Part shown: piece by piece, positions 42,494 to 51,779 of the stretch
Layout: every line of letters begins with the position of its first letter
Position numbering within the stretch: the first letter of the stretch is position 1
Origin: Desulfitobacterium sp050251735
GTDB taxonomy: Bacteria > Bacillota > Desulfitobacteriia > Desulfitobacteriales > Desulfitobacteriaceae
Direction: 5' to 3'
Assembly: GCA_050251735.1 (NCBI GenBank)
Contig: JBFWMF010000001.1
Location: forward strand, 1 to 64,000
DNA: 64,000 nucleotides
Program-made: the position numbers and the translations under genes
The notes under the pieces: generated by a model
The model's database searches: none
Told to the model about the DNA's origin: nothing
The model's input: the letters and a program-made list of their open reading frames with translations, nothing else

Positions 42494-44110
42494 ATGCGCT
42501 CCACATTTTCAGGATTAGAGCTTGCACGGCGGGCCTTAGAATCCCAACAGACCGCCTTGGATACAACAGGGCACAATATTGCCAATGCCAATAGTAAGGG
42601 TTATACCCGACAAGTCGTCAACCTTCAAGCCACCATACCCAGCAGTATCCCTAGCATGGGACATAACCTGAGTGTAGGTACAGGTGTAACAGTACAGGGC
42701 ATCGAGCGGGCACGAGATATTTTCGTAGACAGGCAATATCGCTGGGAAAATACCAAGCAATCATACTGGTCAGCCCGACAAGATAACTTAAATAAAGTCG
42801 AAGGGCTTCTCAATGAACCCGATGACAATAGCTTCAGCAATGATATGGACAAGTTCTGGAACGCCTGGAGTGAATTATCCAAGAACCCGGAGAATCTGGG
42901 TTCTCGGTCTGTCCTCTTAGAACGAGCGGCCACTCTTGCCGATACATTGCACCATATCGACCAGCAGATTACTGAAATGCAGAAGGGCCTAGATTCCAGT
43001 GTCCGTGTTCAGATTAATCAAATCAATGTCTCAGCTAAACAGATTCAGGAACTGAATTTCCAGATCAAACGAGCGGAAGTAGCAGGAGACAACCCCAATG
43101 ATCTAAGAGACAAGCGGGATACCCTTGTGGATGAACTCTCACAGCTGGTGAATGTGCGCGTTGTAGAAAGCCGTGACGCCACCTTCAAGGATCGTGAGGT
43201 CAATGTCTTTAAAGTATATATTGGTGATGATAAGACTGTGAATAATATTCTCGTTGATGATACTACTGCTTATCAATTAGAGGAGCCAACCCCCGCAGAT
43301 GCGACTGGACTCCCCTTTGCAGAGGTGAAATGGGCCGCCGGACACCCTTACTTAGCTGAAAACACAGTGAACTTAGGCGATAAGGTGGGGAAACTGCAGT
43401 CTGATCTCTTATTGCGTGGATCTGGTTATAATTTGGATTTAGATGGTGATACCATTGATGATGAAACTAAGGACAATGCTTACCTTTCCTATCTGAGGCA
43501 AAAATATAATGATTTAGCAGCAGGAATTGCTACTGCTGTAAATGCTATTCACAAGACTGGTATAGATAAAAATGGAAATAGTGGAGAAGATTTCTTTACA
43601 TCTACGGATATCGTCAGTCCGATCTCAGCTGACAACATTAAAGTGAATGTTAATCTAGTAAGTGATCCGTGGAAAGTAGCTACAGGGAAAGTGACTTTTG
43701 ATGGGACTGTTAAAGTTGGGTCCTATGGAAATGGAGAAATAGCTCAAGCCATTTCATCATTATCCTCGGGTTGGACGGGCCTTATGAACTTGACTGACCC
43801 TGGAACTGGGCTCCCGATTGTTACAGCTCCTACTCCTTCAGTAGATGCATCATCTTTCGGGGATTATTACGGTTCGTCCATATCCGAGCTGGGAGTAGAT
43901 GTTCAGCAAGCTACTCGTATGGCCGAGGGGCAGGCCGTTCTCGTAAACCATATGTTTAATCAGCGGGAATCTTTGTCAGGAGTATCTCTGGATGAGGAAA
44001 TGACCAATCTTGTGCGCTTTCAAAAGAGTTATTCGGCAGCCGCGCGAGTGGTCACCTTACTGGATGATATGCTCAACACTATAGTCAATGGTATGGGTAT
44101 TACGCGATAA
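42494..44110 (+). CDS. flgK: Flagellar hook-associated protein FlgK (HAP1)
   Basis: A 538-residue HAP1. The N-terminal rod-type helix (GLELARRALESQQTALDTTGHNIANANSKGYTRQ) and the C-terminal helix (GVSLDEEMTNLVRFQKSYSAAARVVTLLDDMLNTI) are conserved; the middle is variable. It forms the first hook-filament junction zone. Strong GAGGAGG ribosome site. Confidence 0.95.
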   Translation: MRSTFSGLELARRALESQQTALDTTGHNIANANSKGYTRQVVNLQATIPSSIPSMGHNLSVGTGVTVQGIERARDIFVDRQYRWENTKQSYWSARQDNLNKVEGLLNEPDDNSFSNDMDKFWNAWSELSKNPENLGSRSVLLERAATLADTLHHIDQQITEMQKGLDSSVRVQINQINVSAKQIQELNFQIKRAEVAGDNPNDLRDKRDTLVDELSQLVNVRVVESRDATFKDREVNVFKVYIGDDKTVNNILVDDTTAYQLEEPTPADATGLPFAEVKWAAGHPYLAENTVNLGDKVGKLQSDLLLRGSGYNLDLDGDTIDDETKDNAYLSYLRQKYNDLAAGIATAVNAIHKTGIDKNGNSGEDFFTSTDIVSPISADNIKVNVNLVSDPWKVATGKVTFDGTVKVGSYGNGEIAQAISSLSSGWTGLMNLTDPGTGLPIVTAPTPSVDASSFGDYYGSSISELGVDVQQATRMAEGQAVLVNHMFNQRESLSGVSLDEEMTNLVRFQKSYSAAARVVTLLDDMLNTIVNGMGITR

Positions 44111-44163
44111 TTTAAATATATTGAGTCAAGAGGGGTAAGATCCCCGGAAAGCAGGTGAATCCC

Positions 44164-45057
44164 GTGCGGGTTACTAATAATATGCTCTCGAATAACCTAT
44201 TGCGCAATCTCCAATCGGCCCAAGGCCAGATGGATAAGCTTCAAGATCAATTGGCTTCCGGACGACGGATAACACGCCCTTCAGATGATCCGGTGGGAAT
44301 CGAGAATGCCCTGCGCTACAAAAGCAGCATCTCCCATGTGGAGCAGTGGAGAAACAACGCCAAAGAAGGAATGTCTTATTTGGACACTGTAGATGACACC
44401 TTGGGTGAGATGACCGCGATTGTCCAACGGGCGAAAGATCTGGCACTCCAGGGAGTGAATGGGACTAATACAACCGAGGATCGAGAAAAAATAGCCATTG
44501 AAATTGTTCAGATCAGAGAACAGTTAGAGCAGTTTGCAAATACCCGGGTAGGGACTAAATATGTTTTTGGCGGGACAGCGAATGTTGAGCCTTTTCCCAA
44601 AGGAGCCACCGAGTGGCTTGGCTCTGATGATGTCATGAAATTCCAAGTTGGTAGCAACTTAAATATTGAGGTTTCTGTGAATGGGCGGGAACTTTTCGGA
44701 ATTACGGGCAATCCGCCGACCACCTTCGGAATGTTTAACACTTTAGAGGACTTAAGCACGGCTCTAGACGCTTCTGATGTAGCTACCATTGAATCAAGCA
44801 TAGGGGCACTTGAAGGAATAGCTGACACCATTGTGGATTACCGTGCGCAGCTAGGGGCAAGACAGAATCGCATCGACTCCATCTACACACAATTGGATTC
44901 TACAGTCGCTAATCTTAACGAATCGCTCTCTAGCGTCCTCTATGCAGATATCGCAAAAACACTCGTTGATTTCAAAACTACGGAAAACGTCTACCAAGCT
45001 GCCTTGTCCGTCGGTGCTAAGATTATCCAGCCTTCACTTGTAGACTTCATGCGTTAA
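44164..45057 (+). CDS. flgL: Flagellar hook-associated protein FlgL (HAP3)
   Basis: About 297 residues, a flagellin-like protein with N-terminal MRVTNNMLSNNLLRNLQSAQGQMDKLQDQL and ITRPSDDPVG and a C-terminal helix. Start GTG 44164 is preferred over GTG 44155 because AGGTGA lies 5 bases before it and relatives begin MRVT. It forms the second junction zone. Confidence 0.94.
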   Translation: MRVTNNMLSNNLLRNLQSAQGQMDKLQDQLASGRRITRPSDDPVGIENALRYKSSISHVEQWRNNAKEGMSYLDTVDDTLGEMTAIVQRAKDLALQGVNGTNTTEDREKIAIEIVQIREQLEQFANTRVGTKYVFGGTANVEPFPKGATEWLGSDDVMKFQVGSNLNIEVSVNGRELFGITGNPPTTFGMFNTLEDLSTALDASDVATIESSIGALEGIADTIVDYRAQLGARQNRIDSIYTQLDSTVANLNESLSSVLYADIAKTLVDFKTTENVYQAALSVGAKIIQPSLVDFMR

Positions 45058-45069
45058 GAGGTGATTCCC

Positions 45070-45618
45070 ATGCTCCGACTTAATATTACCTCACATCCGA
45101 TTCGCCTAGAATATTCTATCCGCAATGCACAATTGAACCTAAAAACCACGCGACCCATGCTGGAGATGGAAACGACCCCGCCTAGCCTGGAAATTAGCCA
45201 ACCTAGAGGGAAACTGACCATCGATAGCACGGATTATTATCACTCCATAGGTCATAAGACGATGACAGCATTATCCCAGGAAAACTTCGATAGGGGGAAG
45301 CAAGCGGCCTTAGAGGCAATTGCAGCTACAGTAGCAGAAGGAAATCGTTTGGCCCAGATCACCAATCCCTCTAATGCCTTTGCGGATTTAGCCTTCGAAT
45401 CACGCTTTGCGCAGAAAGGCGAGCTTAGTTGGGAGCCTATTGCGGCTCCTTCGATTCGCTATGAAGTCAGCCCTGTTCAGATCGAGGCTATCCGCGGCAA
45501 GGTCAACTATAACCTAGTTAGGGGTACGGTAAACGGGGAGTATGTACCAGGTAAGGTGGATTTTCAGGTGACCCAATATCCTCGTGTGGAGATTTCCACC
45601 GTGGATATTAAAGTGTAG
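45070..45618 (+). CDS. YviE-like protein (DUF6470)
   Basis: A 182-residue soluble protein matching the gene found between flgL and fliW in B. subtilis (yviE) and other Firmicutes (LRLNITSHPIRLEYSIRNAQLNL, then QPRGKLTIDSTDYYHSIG). The function is unknown. ATG 45070 has AGAGGTGAT before it, so a GTG at 45061 is unlikely. Confidence 0.85.
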   Translation: MLRLNITSHPIRLEYSIRNAQLNLKTTRPMLEMETTPPSLEISQPRGKLTIDSTDYYHSIGHKTMTALSQENFDRGKQAALEAIAATVAEGNRLAQITNPSNAFADLAFESRFAQKGELSWEPIAAPSIRYEVSPVQIEAIRGKVNYNLVRGTVNGEYVPGKVDFQVTQYPRVEISTVDIKV

Positions 45619-45643
45619 CGGTAAGTCAGAAGGAGGAAATTTC

Positions 45644-46102
45644 ATGATCATTATGTCCACTCGTTTCGGGGAGCTTGAAGTGACAGAGGAGCAAATCATC
45701 CACTTCCCCTACGGAATTCCCGGCTTTCTCGACGAGAAAGCTTTTGTGCATTTACCCCATGATGAGGAAAGTCCTTTTTCCTTCCTTCAATCTGCTCATG
45801 AACCTAATTTAAGCTTTTTGCTGGTAGATCCCTTTGCTTTTCTGAAGGGCTATGAATTTGAAATTGAAGATGAAATGAGCAAAGAAATGGAGATATCTAA
45901 AAAGAATCCCCCACATGTCTTTGTGATTGCTACGGTGAAAGAAAATGTTAGAAACATGACCGTTAATCTTCTCGCTCCCATCATCATTAATTTTAAAAAA
46001 CGTCTAGGTAGGCAAGTCATCATAGAAAAGCGTGAATATTCGATCCGTCATAAATTATTTAGTGATACCCAAGCTGTCGCTGCTTCTGAAGGGGGCGAGT
46101 AA
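45644..46102 (+). CDS. fliW: Flagellar assembly factor FliW
   Basis: A 152-residue FliW. Typical segments are TRFGELEVTEEQIIHFPYGIPGF, FLQSAHEPNLSFLLVDP and MTVNLLAPIIIN. FliW binds either free flagellin or CsrA; when flagellin is scarce it releases flagellin mRNA from CsrA repression. AAGGAGG precedes ATG 45644. It is immediately followed by csrA. Confidence 0.95.
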   Translation: MIIMSTRFGELEVTEEQIIHFPYGIPGFLDEKAFVHLPHDEESPFSFLQSAHEPNLSFLLVDPFAFLKGYEFEIEDEMSKEMEISKKNPPHVFVIATVKENVRNMTVNLLAPIIINFKKRLGRQVIIEKREYSIRHKLFSDTQAVAASEGGE

Positions 46103-46103
46103 A

Positions 46104-46343
46104 ATGCTGGCACTCACCCGCAAAGTAGGGGAACGCATTGTCATCGGTGATGATATCATCGTAACTGTGGTAAGTGTTAAAGGCGATAGCATTCGCCTAA
46201 CCATCGACGCTCCTAGGGAGATAAAAATATTTCGAGGCGAAATCTATGATGCAATCGTAGCAGAGAATCAAGAGGCGGCTATGCCCTCCAATTTACAGGA
46301 TCTAAATCTACTCAAAGCCTATACAAGAGAGAAACTGGATTAA
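46104..46343 (+). CDS. csrA: Translational regulator CsrA
   Basis: A 79-residue CsrA with MLALTRKVGERIVIGDDI and the RNA-binding strand IRLTIDAPREIKIFRGEIY, including the Arg near residue 44. The C-terminal extension is of the Gram-positive type that FliW binds. Start 46104 with GAAGGGGG before it. The likely target is the fliC leader (hairpin 47082-47097). Confidence 0.95.
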   Translation: MLALTRKVGERIVIGDDIIVTVVSVKGDSIRLTIDAPREIKIFRGEIYDAIVAENQEAAMPSNLQDLNLLKAYTREKLD

Positions 46344-46362
46344 TCTTATTTCTCTCTTTTTT
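46325..46362 (+). terminator. Terminator overlapping the end of csrA
   Basis: AAGAGAGAAA (46325-46334) pairs with TTTCTCTCTT (46349-46358), then T residues. Confidence 0.8.
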
Positions 46363-46443
46363 CTACTATTCAAAAAATACTCAAGTTTTTGTGTTTGGTT
46401 TACGATACTTAAGTAAAAGAGTATGAAAAGAAGGTGTAGTCAG

Positions 46444-46848
46444 ATGGATATGATTATGGTTAAAGCGACGGCTCCGGCAAATTCATTTAATACGAATAGT
46501 TACTCATCAAATGTTACAGTCGATATACCCGAAGAGCTGTCGATGAATAAACCGACCTCTGTTAATAAATCCGAACCAGGGAGAAATCAAGCTCAATCGG
46601 AGGACCAGGGAAAAGAGGAGCTTACCCGCGAAGACGTTGCTAAGCTCACAGAGCAAATGAACAAGATCATGAAGACCATCGACGCGGATCTGCAGTTTGA
46701 AATGCACGAAGAAACCAAACGACTGATGGTTCGTTTTATCAATAATAAGAATCATCAGGTTATCAAGGAATTCCCGCCCAAGGAATTACTCGATACACTG
46801 GCAGCAATCCAGGACTATGTAGGAATACTCTTGGATAAGAAGGTATAA
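46444..46848 (+). CDS. flaG: FlaG family flagellar protein
   Basis: A 134-residue FlaG/YvyC. The variable Ser/Pro/Gln-rich N-terminus is followed by the conserved domain (about 60-134): LTEQMNKIMKTIDADLQFEMHEETKRLMVRFINNKNHQVIKEFPPKELLDTLAAI. FlaG influences filament length in some bacteria. A second, divergent FlaG gene lies at 62135. ATG 46444 has AGAAGGTG before it. Confidence 0.9.
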   Translation: MDMIMVKATAPANSFNTNSYSSNVTVDIPEELSMNKPTSVNKSEPGRNQAQSEDQGKEELTREDVAKLTEQMNKIMKTIDADLQFEMHEETKRLMVRFINNKNHQVIKEFPPKELLDTLAAIQDYVGILLDKKV

Positions 46849-46971
46849 AGAAAAAGGTATAAATAAAATAATTCTTAGCCAGATTTCGCGACATTAGTTA
46901 AAATTACAAGAAATAGTGTGAAAAACAAAGTTAGTTGCCCCTTAACTAGCATATTCGGCGGAAATCCCGGC

Positions 46972-47000
46972 TAAGAAATAGTCCGTCAATCAGCGATATA
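46972..47000 (+). promoter_or_regulatory. SigD-like promoter of fliC
   Basis: TAAG at 46972-46975, a gap of about 16 bases, and AGCGATAT at 46992-46999 resemble TAAA-N15-GCCGATAT. This would give a fliC leader of about 115 bases. Confidence 0.5.
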
Positions 47001-47010
47001 TATGGTAGAA

Positions 47011-47115
47011 GAGCAGTGGATCAGCCGAATCTCAACCGGCCGGAGGGAAAGGCCATCTGCTTCTCATACTATTTAAATGCACGGGCAAGGATGCCCGGCA
47101 TCAAAATCAAGGAGG
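47011..47115 (+). promoter_or_regulatory. Structured fliC leader with a CsrA-binding hairpin
   Basis: CGGGC-AAGGAT-GCCCG (47082-47097) presents AAGGAT in a hairpin loop; the CAAGGATG core matches the CsrA consensus CARGGAUG. A second GGA site is the ribosome site AAGGAGG (47109-47115). Two spaced sites, one on the ribosome site, is how CsrA represses hag in B. subtilis. Upstream, AGAAGAGCAG and CTGCTTCT form a larger stem. Confidence 0.65.
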
Positions 47116-47124
47116 AATATAACC

Positions 47125-47949
47125 ATGATTATTAACCACAATTTACCTGCGATGAATACCTATCGTCAATTAACAACCAACAACATGTCATCCAGCAAAT
47201 CTCTGGAAAAGCTTTCTTCTGGTCTCCGCATCAACCGTGCCGGTGACGATGCTGCAGGTCTGGCAATCTCCGAAAAAATGCGCGGTCAGATCCGTGGTTT
47301 AGACCAAGCTAGCCGTAACTCACAAGATGCTATCTCCATGATTCAGACCGCAGAAGGCGCGCTGAATGAAACTCATAGCATTCTCCAACGGATGCGTGAA
47401 TTGGCTGTTCAATCAGCAAGTGATACCAATACAAATGAGGATCGCGCTGAAATCCAACTCGAAGTTGCAGATTTGATTTTAGAAATCGACAACATTGCAA
47501 CCAGAACGCAATTCAATACCCAACATCTGCTTGATGCAACAGGTGGTACTTCCGGAGCGTTCACCATTCAGACTGGTGCCAATAATGCTGAAACCCTTAC
47601 TATTACTTTTGGTGATATGCAGGCCGCTGCCCTTACCGTGAGTGGGATTAATTTGGGCACGGATGCAGCTACCTCTACGGCAGCTATTAAAACTATTGAT
47701 GATGCAATCAAGGCGGTATCTGATGAACGTGCTACTATGGGAGCTAAACAAAATCGTTTGGAGCACACAATCAACAACTTGGGTACTTCCAGCGAGAATT
47801 TATCTGCCGCCGAGTCACGCGTACGCGATGTAGACATGGCCAAAGAAATGATGAACTTTCAGAAGAACAGCATTCTTCAACAAGCTGCAACTGCCATGCT
47901 GGCGCAAGCCAACCAACAACCTCAAGGTGTTCTCCAACTTCTCCGTTAA
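47125..47949 (+). CDS. fliC: Flagellin
   Basis: A 274-residue short flagellin. D0/D1 regions are conserved: N-terminal MIINHNLPAMNTYRQL, KLSSGLRINRAGDDAAGLAISEKMRGQIRGL, and C-terminal SRVRDVDMAKEMMNFQKNSILQQAATAMLAQANQQPQGVLQLL. The central variable part is very short. ATG 47125 has AAGGAGG 9 bases before. It is under CsrA/FliW control by its leader and ends at a strong terminator. Confidence 0.96.
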   Translation: MIINHNLPAMNTYRQLTTNNMSSSKSLEKLSSGLRINRAGDDAAGLAISEKMRGQIRGLDQASRNSQDAISMIQTAEGALNETHSILQRMRELAVQSASDTNTNEDRAEIQLEVADLILEIDNIATRTQFNTQHLLDATGGTSGAFTIQTGANNAETLTITFGDMQAAALTVSGINLGTDAATSTAAIKTIDDAIKAVSDERATMGAKQNRLEHTINNLGTSSENLSAAESRVRDVDMAKEMMNFQKNSILQQAATAMLAQANQQPQGVLQLLR

Positions 47950-47968
47950 TCAATTTCGATACATCAAT

Positions 47969-47996
47969 AAAGGCCAGAGTATATACTCTGGCCTTT
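47969..47996 (+). terminator. Terminator of fliC
   Basis: AAAGGCCAGAGT-ATAT-ACTCTGGCCTTT, a perfect 12-bp stem. Confidence 0.92.
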
Positions 47997-48022
47997 ACTT
48001 CTAAACAAGAGGAGTAGGTTAA

Positions 48023-49963
48023 GTGAAACTGTCGGCATGCATGATTGTAAAAAATGAAGAAAAAAACCTTTCTAAATGCATCAGCAGTATTCGGGATATT
48101 GTTGGTGAAATAATTGTTGTTGATACCGGCTCAACTGATCAAACTATCGCAATCGCTGAAAGCTTAGGCGCTAAAGTCTTTCGCTTTACCTGGATAAATG
48201 ATTTTGCTGCGGCAAAAAATTATGCAATTTCCTTAGCGAAAGGAGATTGGATTATTTTTCTTGATGCGGACGAATACTTTGCTGAAGGATTAGCTCATAA
48301 TATTCCAAGGTTGATTAAGAAAATTCATCGCTCTTTTGATGGTATTGCTTGTAAGATGATTAATATTGAAGCGTCAAGTGGAAAGCATTTAATAGAGAAT
48401 ATTCATGTTCGAATTTTCAGGAATAACCCTAAAATACGCTATGTGAACGCTATTCATGAAACTGTATTAAATAATGGAAGAAATATGAAAGTTGCATTAG
48501 CACCTAAAGATAAATTGCTGATTTACCATACGGGATATTCGATGAGCGTTAAACGTTCAAAATTTGAGAGAAACCTTAAGCTACTAATGAAGGAGCTTAA
48601 GGAGAGGCCTTCGGATTCTAGGGTATATCATTATATTAGTGATTGTTACATCGGACTCGGAGAATGGGAAAACGCCCTGCACTACGCGCAGCGGTTCCTG
48701 CAAAGCGGAGAAATCATATTAGGCTGCAATATTCAATCCCATCAAAATATAATTTCGGCCATGTTCCAGCTTGGATCCTCCACGGACGTTATTTTGCTTG
48801 CCATTGAAAGTGCCATTAAGCAGTTTCCTAAGAACCCTATTTTTCCTTATTATATGGCACGCTTATTACATCGAGATAAAAAATATGAAATTGCCTTTGC
48901 TGCATATATAAACACGCTTAGACTTCAAGAAGCTTACAATGACATCGACGTTAATTCAATGCCAAGTCAAATTTGTCAAGCCTATATGTATATGGGTATA
49001 ATTAGTGAGCACAAAGATGAAGATGAGAGGGCTATGGACTTCTATCTGGAATCGTTAAAATATGATAAGAGAAACCCTGATTGTTTTCAACTGCTGTTTA
49101 TGTTAATAAGAGATCAATCCCCTCAAGATATCATCCTGTTTTTAGATACACTTTATGACAAAGAAGATCGGGAAGATTTAGAGTTTTTAACAGTACAGTT
49201 AGCAAATTGTGAAGAGATAACAGTATTTTCGTATTATGCAAATTTACGGTTTAAGAAATCTGAGAAGTTCGATGTATTGACAATGCAGATGTTGCTTGCT
49301 AACAAGCATTATGAAGAAATATTTTATAAGCTTTCAGAGAGCTATCAACAAAGTAAGGATATCAACTTTGCTATATTAAGTGCAATTGTGGCTTTATTGG
49401 GTGACAATCCGGACCACAGAGCTGCCTGTCTCGAATTATTGCCTTCATCCTTAGTTAAGCTTATAAAAACATACTTCTATATAGAAGATGTCGTATTAAA
49501 CGCCGAAGATGAGACCTACTATTATTCTATCTTGTCGAAATTTATTCTATGGGCTGATGACGACAGCCTTGACCGGTTAGTGTCCGTTTCATTATCATTC
49601 GAGCAGGATGTGTCAGATAGAATCGGTGGGATATTTTTCCATCGTAATTACTATCAAGCAGCGTTGCGTTTTTACGAACAAGCGATCAGCAATAGCATGA
49701 TTGATAAGGGGAAATTGGCTGTTTGCCATTTTCGTAAAGGATATTGTTTGTATAAATTGAAAAATTATGAGGGTGCGGTTAAAAGCTTTTTACAAGCATA
49801 TGAGGTCGGATATCGTGAAAATGACATTTATGAGTTGCTGCGGTGGAGTGTCAAGACTGAGCAAGAATGGGCAGCCATCTCGAAAGTATTAGGAGAAAAT
49901 CAGAAGTACGTAGAGCAAGCGGAGCTTTTGCAGTACGATAGAAAGACTGAAAGTGACATTTGA
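48023..49963 (+). CDS. Family 2 glycosyltransferase fused to TPR-like repeats
   Basis: A 646-residue protein. The N-terminal GT2 domain (about 1-230) has ACMIVKNEEKNLSKCISSI, IIVVDTGSTDQT and the FLDADEYF metal motif. The remaining about 400 residues are helical TPR-like pairs (HYISDCYIGLGEWENALHYAQRFL, FRKGYCLYKLKNYEGAVKSFLQAY). GT2-TPR proteins are common in flagellin or surface glycosylation loci next to fliC. It is first in the glycan cluster, 74 bases after the fliC stop. GTG start with AGAGGAG before. Confidence 0.88.
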   Translation: MKLSACMIVKNEEKNLSKCISSIRDIVGEIIVVDTGSTDQTIAIAESLGAKVFRFTWINDFAAAKNYAISLAKGDWIIFLDADEYFAEGLAHNIPRLIKKIHRSFDGIACKMINIEASSGKHLIENIHVRIFRNNPKIRYVNAIHETVLNNGRNMKVALAPKDKLLIYHTGYSMSVKRSKFERNLKLLMKELKERPSDSRVYHYISDCYIGLGEWENALHYAQRFLQSGEIILGCNIQSHQNIISAMFQLGSSTDVILLAIESAIKQFPKNPIFPYYMARLLHRDKKYEIAFAAYINTLRLQEAYNDIDVNSMPSQICQAYMYMGIISEHKDEDERAMDFYLESLKYDKRNPDCFQLLFMLIRDQSPQDIILFLDTLYDKEDREDLEFLTVQLANCEEITVFSYYANLRFKKSEKFDVLTMQMLLANKHYEEIFYKLSESYQQSKDINFAILSAIVALLGDNPDHRAACLELLPSSLVKLIKTYFYIEDVVLNAEDETYYYSILSKFILWADDDSLDRLVSVSLSFEQDVSDRIGGIFFHRNYYQAALRFYEQAISNSMIDKGKLAVCHFRKGYCLYKLKNYEGAVKSFLQAYEVGYRENDIYELLRWSVKTEQEWAAISKVLGENQKYVEQAELLQYDRKTESDI

Positions 49964-49987
49964 TCAGATTAGTGTGGAGGAATCACA

Positions 49988-50764
49988 ATGAAGGTTGTTA
50001 TTTTGGCCGGAGGATTTGGTACGCGAATCAGTGAAGAAAGCCATTTAAGACCTAAGCCGATGATAGAAATTGGGGATGCCCCCATTTTATGGCATATTAT
50101 GAAATGCTACTCATACTTTGGATTTAATGAATTTATTATATGTTGCGGCTATAAAGGGTATATGATAAAAGAGTACTTTGCAGATTATTATTTGCATCGT
50201 TGTGATGTGACCTTTGATTTTTCTCAAACCAATGAAATGACTATTCATAACAATGTCGCGGAACCTTGGCGAGTTACCGTCGTGGACACGGGCTTGAAGG
50301 CCCAGACAGGTGCAAGAATTAAACGGATACAAAAATATATTGGCGATGAGCCATTCATGTTGACATACGGAGATGGGGTTTCGGATGTTAATATAAACGA
50401 GCTTCTTGAGTTTCATAAAAGTCACAGAAAAATTGCAACCATAACTGCAATCCAACCTGGCGGGCGTTTTGGGGTTTTGAATATCGACGAACATCAGTCT
50501 GTCCATAAATTTACCGAGAAGGCCAAAGAGGATGGTGGATGGGTTAACGGTGGTTTTATGGTCTTGGAACCACAGGTATTCGATTATTTGGATGATTCGG
50601 ATGACCTGATATTTGAACGTGAACCATTAGAAAAGTTGGCAGCAAACGGCGACCTACTAGCGTACAAGCACAAGAAGTTCTGGCAATGCTTGGATACGCT
50701 TAGGGATAAGCACAGGCTGGAAGATATGTGGAACTCAGGTAATGCACCGTGGAAAGTGTGGTAG
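49988..50764 (+). CDS. rfbF: Glucose-1-phosphate cytidylyltransferase
   Basis: A 258-residue RfbF (VVILAGGFGTRISEESHLRPKPMIEIGDAPILWHIMK, then LTYGDGVSDVNI and GGRFGVL). It makes CDP-glucose from CTP and glucose-1-phosphate, the first step towards CDP-3,6-dideoxyhexoses and other CDP-sugars. The next enzyme, CDP-glucose 4,6-dehydratase, is not in this window, so the pathway must be completed elsewhere or CDP-glucose is used directly. Confidence 0.94.
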   Translation: MKVVILAGGFGTRISEESHLRPKPMIEIGDAPILWHIMKCYSYFGFNEFIICCGYKGYMIKEYFADYYLHRCDVTFDFSQTNEMTIHNNVAEPWRVTVVDTGLKAQTGARIKRIQKYIGDEPFMLTYGDGVSDVNINELLEFHKSHRKIATITAIQPGGRFGVLNIDEHQSVHKFTEKAKEDGGWVNGGFMVLEPQVFDYLDDSDDLIFEREPLEKLAANGDLLAYKHKKFWQCLDTLRDKHRLEDMWNSGNAPWKVW

Positions 50765-50801
50765 AAAAGGACTGCTTTGGGAAAGAGAAGTGGTTTAGAT
50801 T

Positions 50802-51737
50802 ATGCCTACAATCAGCGTAATTATGCTGACATATAATCGGGAGAATCTTGTGGGGAAAGCGATCGAGAGTATCTTAGAGCAGACCTTCCGGGATTTTGAG
50901 TTTATCATTGTGGACAACGGATCATCTGACCGTAGCGGAGAAATTGCTCGGTGGTACGCCGGGCAGGACAAACGTATCCGCTTCCTACGCCGGGAGCGCG
51001 GAAATATCGGTAGCGGGCGCAACGCGGGACTGGAAACGGCACAGGGCGAATATGTTGCATTCATCGATGACGATGATTATGCCGAGCCGGATTTTTTGGC
51101 GTTTCTCTATAATCTGATCAGCGAGTACGATGCAGATGTTGCGATTTGTGGTGCGGCGGACAAGATCTTTGACGAAAAACGCATCATGACCGCTGAGGAA
51201 GCACTGATCGAACTTATGTGGCGTAAACGCTATAATATGGCATTCCCGACCAAGCTCTTTTCCCGAGAGCTTGCGGGCCATATCCGTTTCCCGGAGAGCG
51301 ACAAATATGATGACATTTCCCAGATGCACCGCATGCTCGCTTATGCCTGCCGTGTCGTATACCATGGCCTACCCAAGTATACCTTTTACCGGCATCCAGG
51401 CAATAATTCCGCGTGGACCACGGATCACAGCTTATTGACCAGAGAAACACTTAAGGAATACCTGCGGGCGTACCGAGAACGCACGGAATGGCTCAGTGGC
51501 CTGTTTCCCGCTAGCGCTCCTGCATTCCGTTTCTTTGAGTGGTCCTTTATGATTTCTATGGTGGAAAAGCTCAGTCGGTATGGAATAACAGAGTCTGCGG
51601 ATCTGCTTGATAAGATGAAAACAGAGCTCTGGACCCATCAGGTCGAGTTTTTGAGCTGTGCTTACATACAGTCCTTTGAGAAGGAATGGATGGAGAAATT
51701 TATTGTGCGAAGAAAGCAGCTTTTGTCCAATCAGTGA
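50802..51737 (+). CDS. Family 2 glycosyltransferase
   Basis: A 311-residue GT-A fold enzyme (ISVIMLTYNRENLVGKAIESILEQTFRDFEFIIVDNGSSD, then YVAFIDDDDYAEPDFL with the DxD metal motif). The acceptor is unknown. Base composition is richer in G+C than in the preceding two genes, suggesting separate acquisition. Confidence 0.9.
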   Translation: MPTISVIMLTYNRENLVGKAIESILEQTFRDFEFIIVDNGSSDRSGEIARWYAGQDKRIRFLRRERGNIGSGRNAGLETAQGEYVAFIDDDDYAEPDFLAFLYNLISEYDADVAICGAADKIFDEKRIMTAEEALIELMWRKRYNMAFPTKLFSRELAGHIRFPESDKYDDISQMHRMLAYACRVVYHGLPKYTFYRHPGNNSAWTTDHSLLTRETLKEYLRAYRERTEWLSGLFPASAPAFRFFEWSFMISMVEKLSRYGITESADLLDKMKTELWTHQVEFLSCAYIQSFEKEWMEKFIVRRKQLLSNQ

Positions 51738-51779
51738 AAAACGGAACCGTATCTATAAAGTAGGGAAGGACAAAAACGT

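Noticed and set aside
44155..44163. GTG 44155 as the flgL start
   Set aside because: GTG 44164 has a properly spaced AGGTGA and gives the conserved MRVT start.
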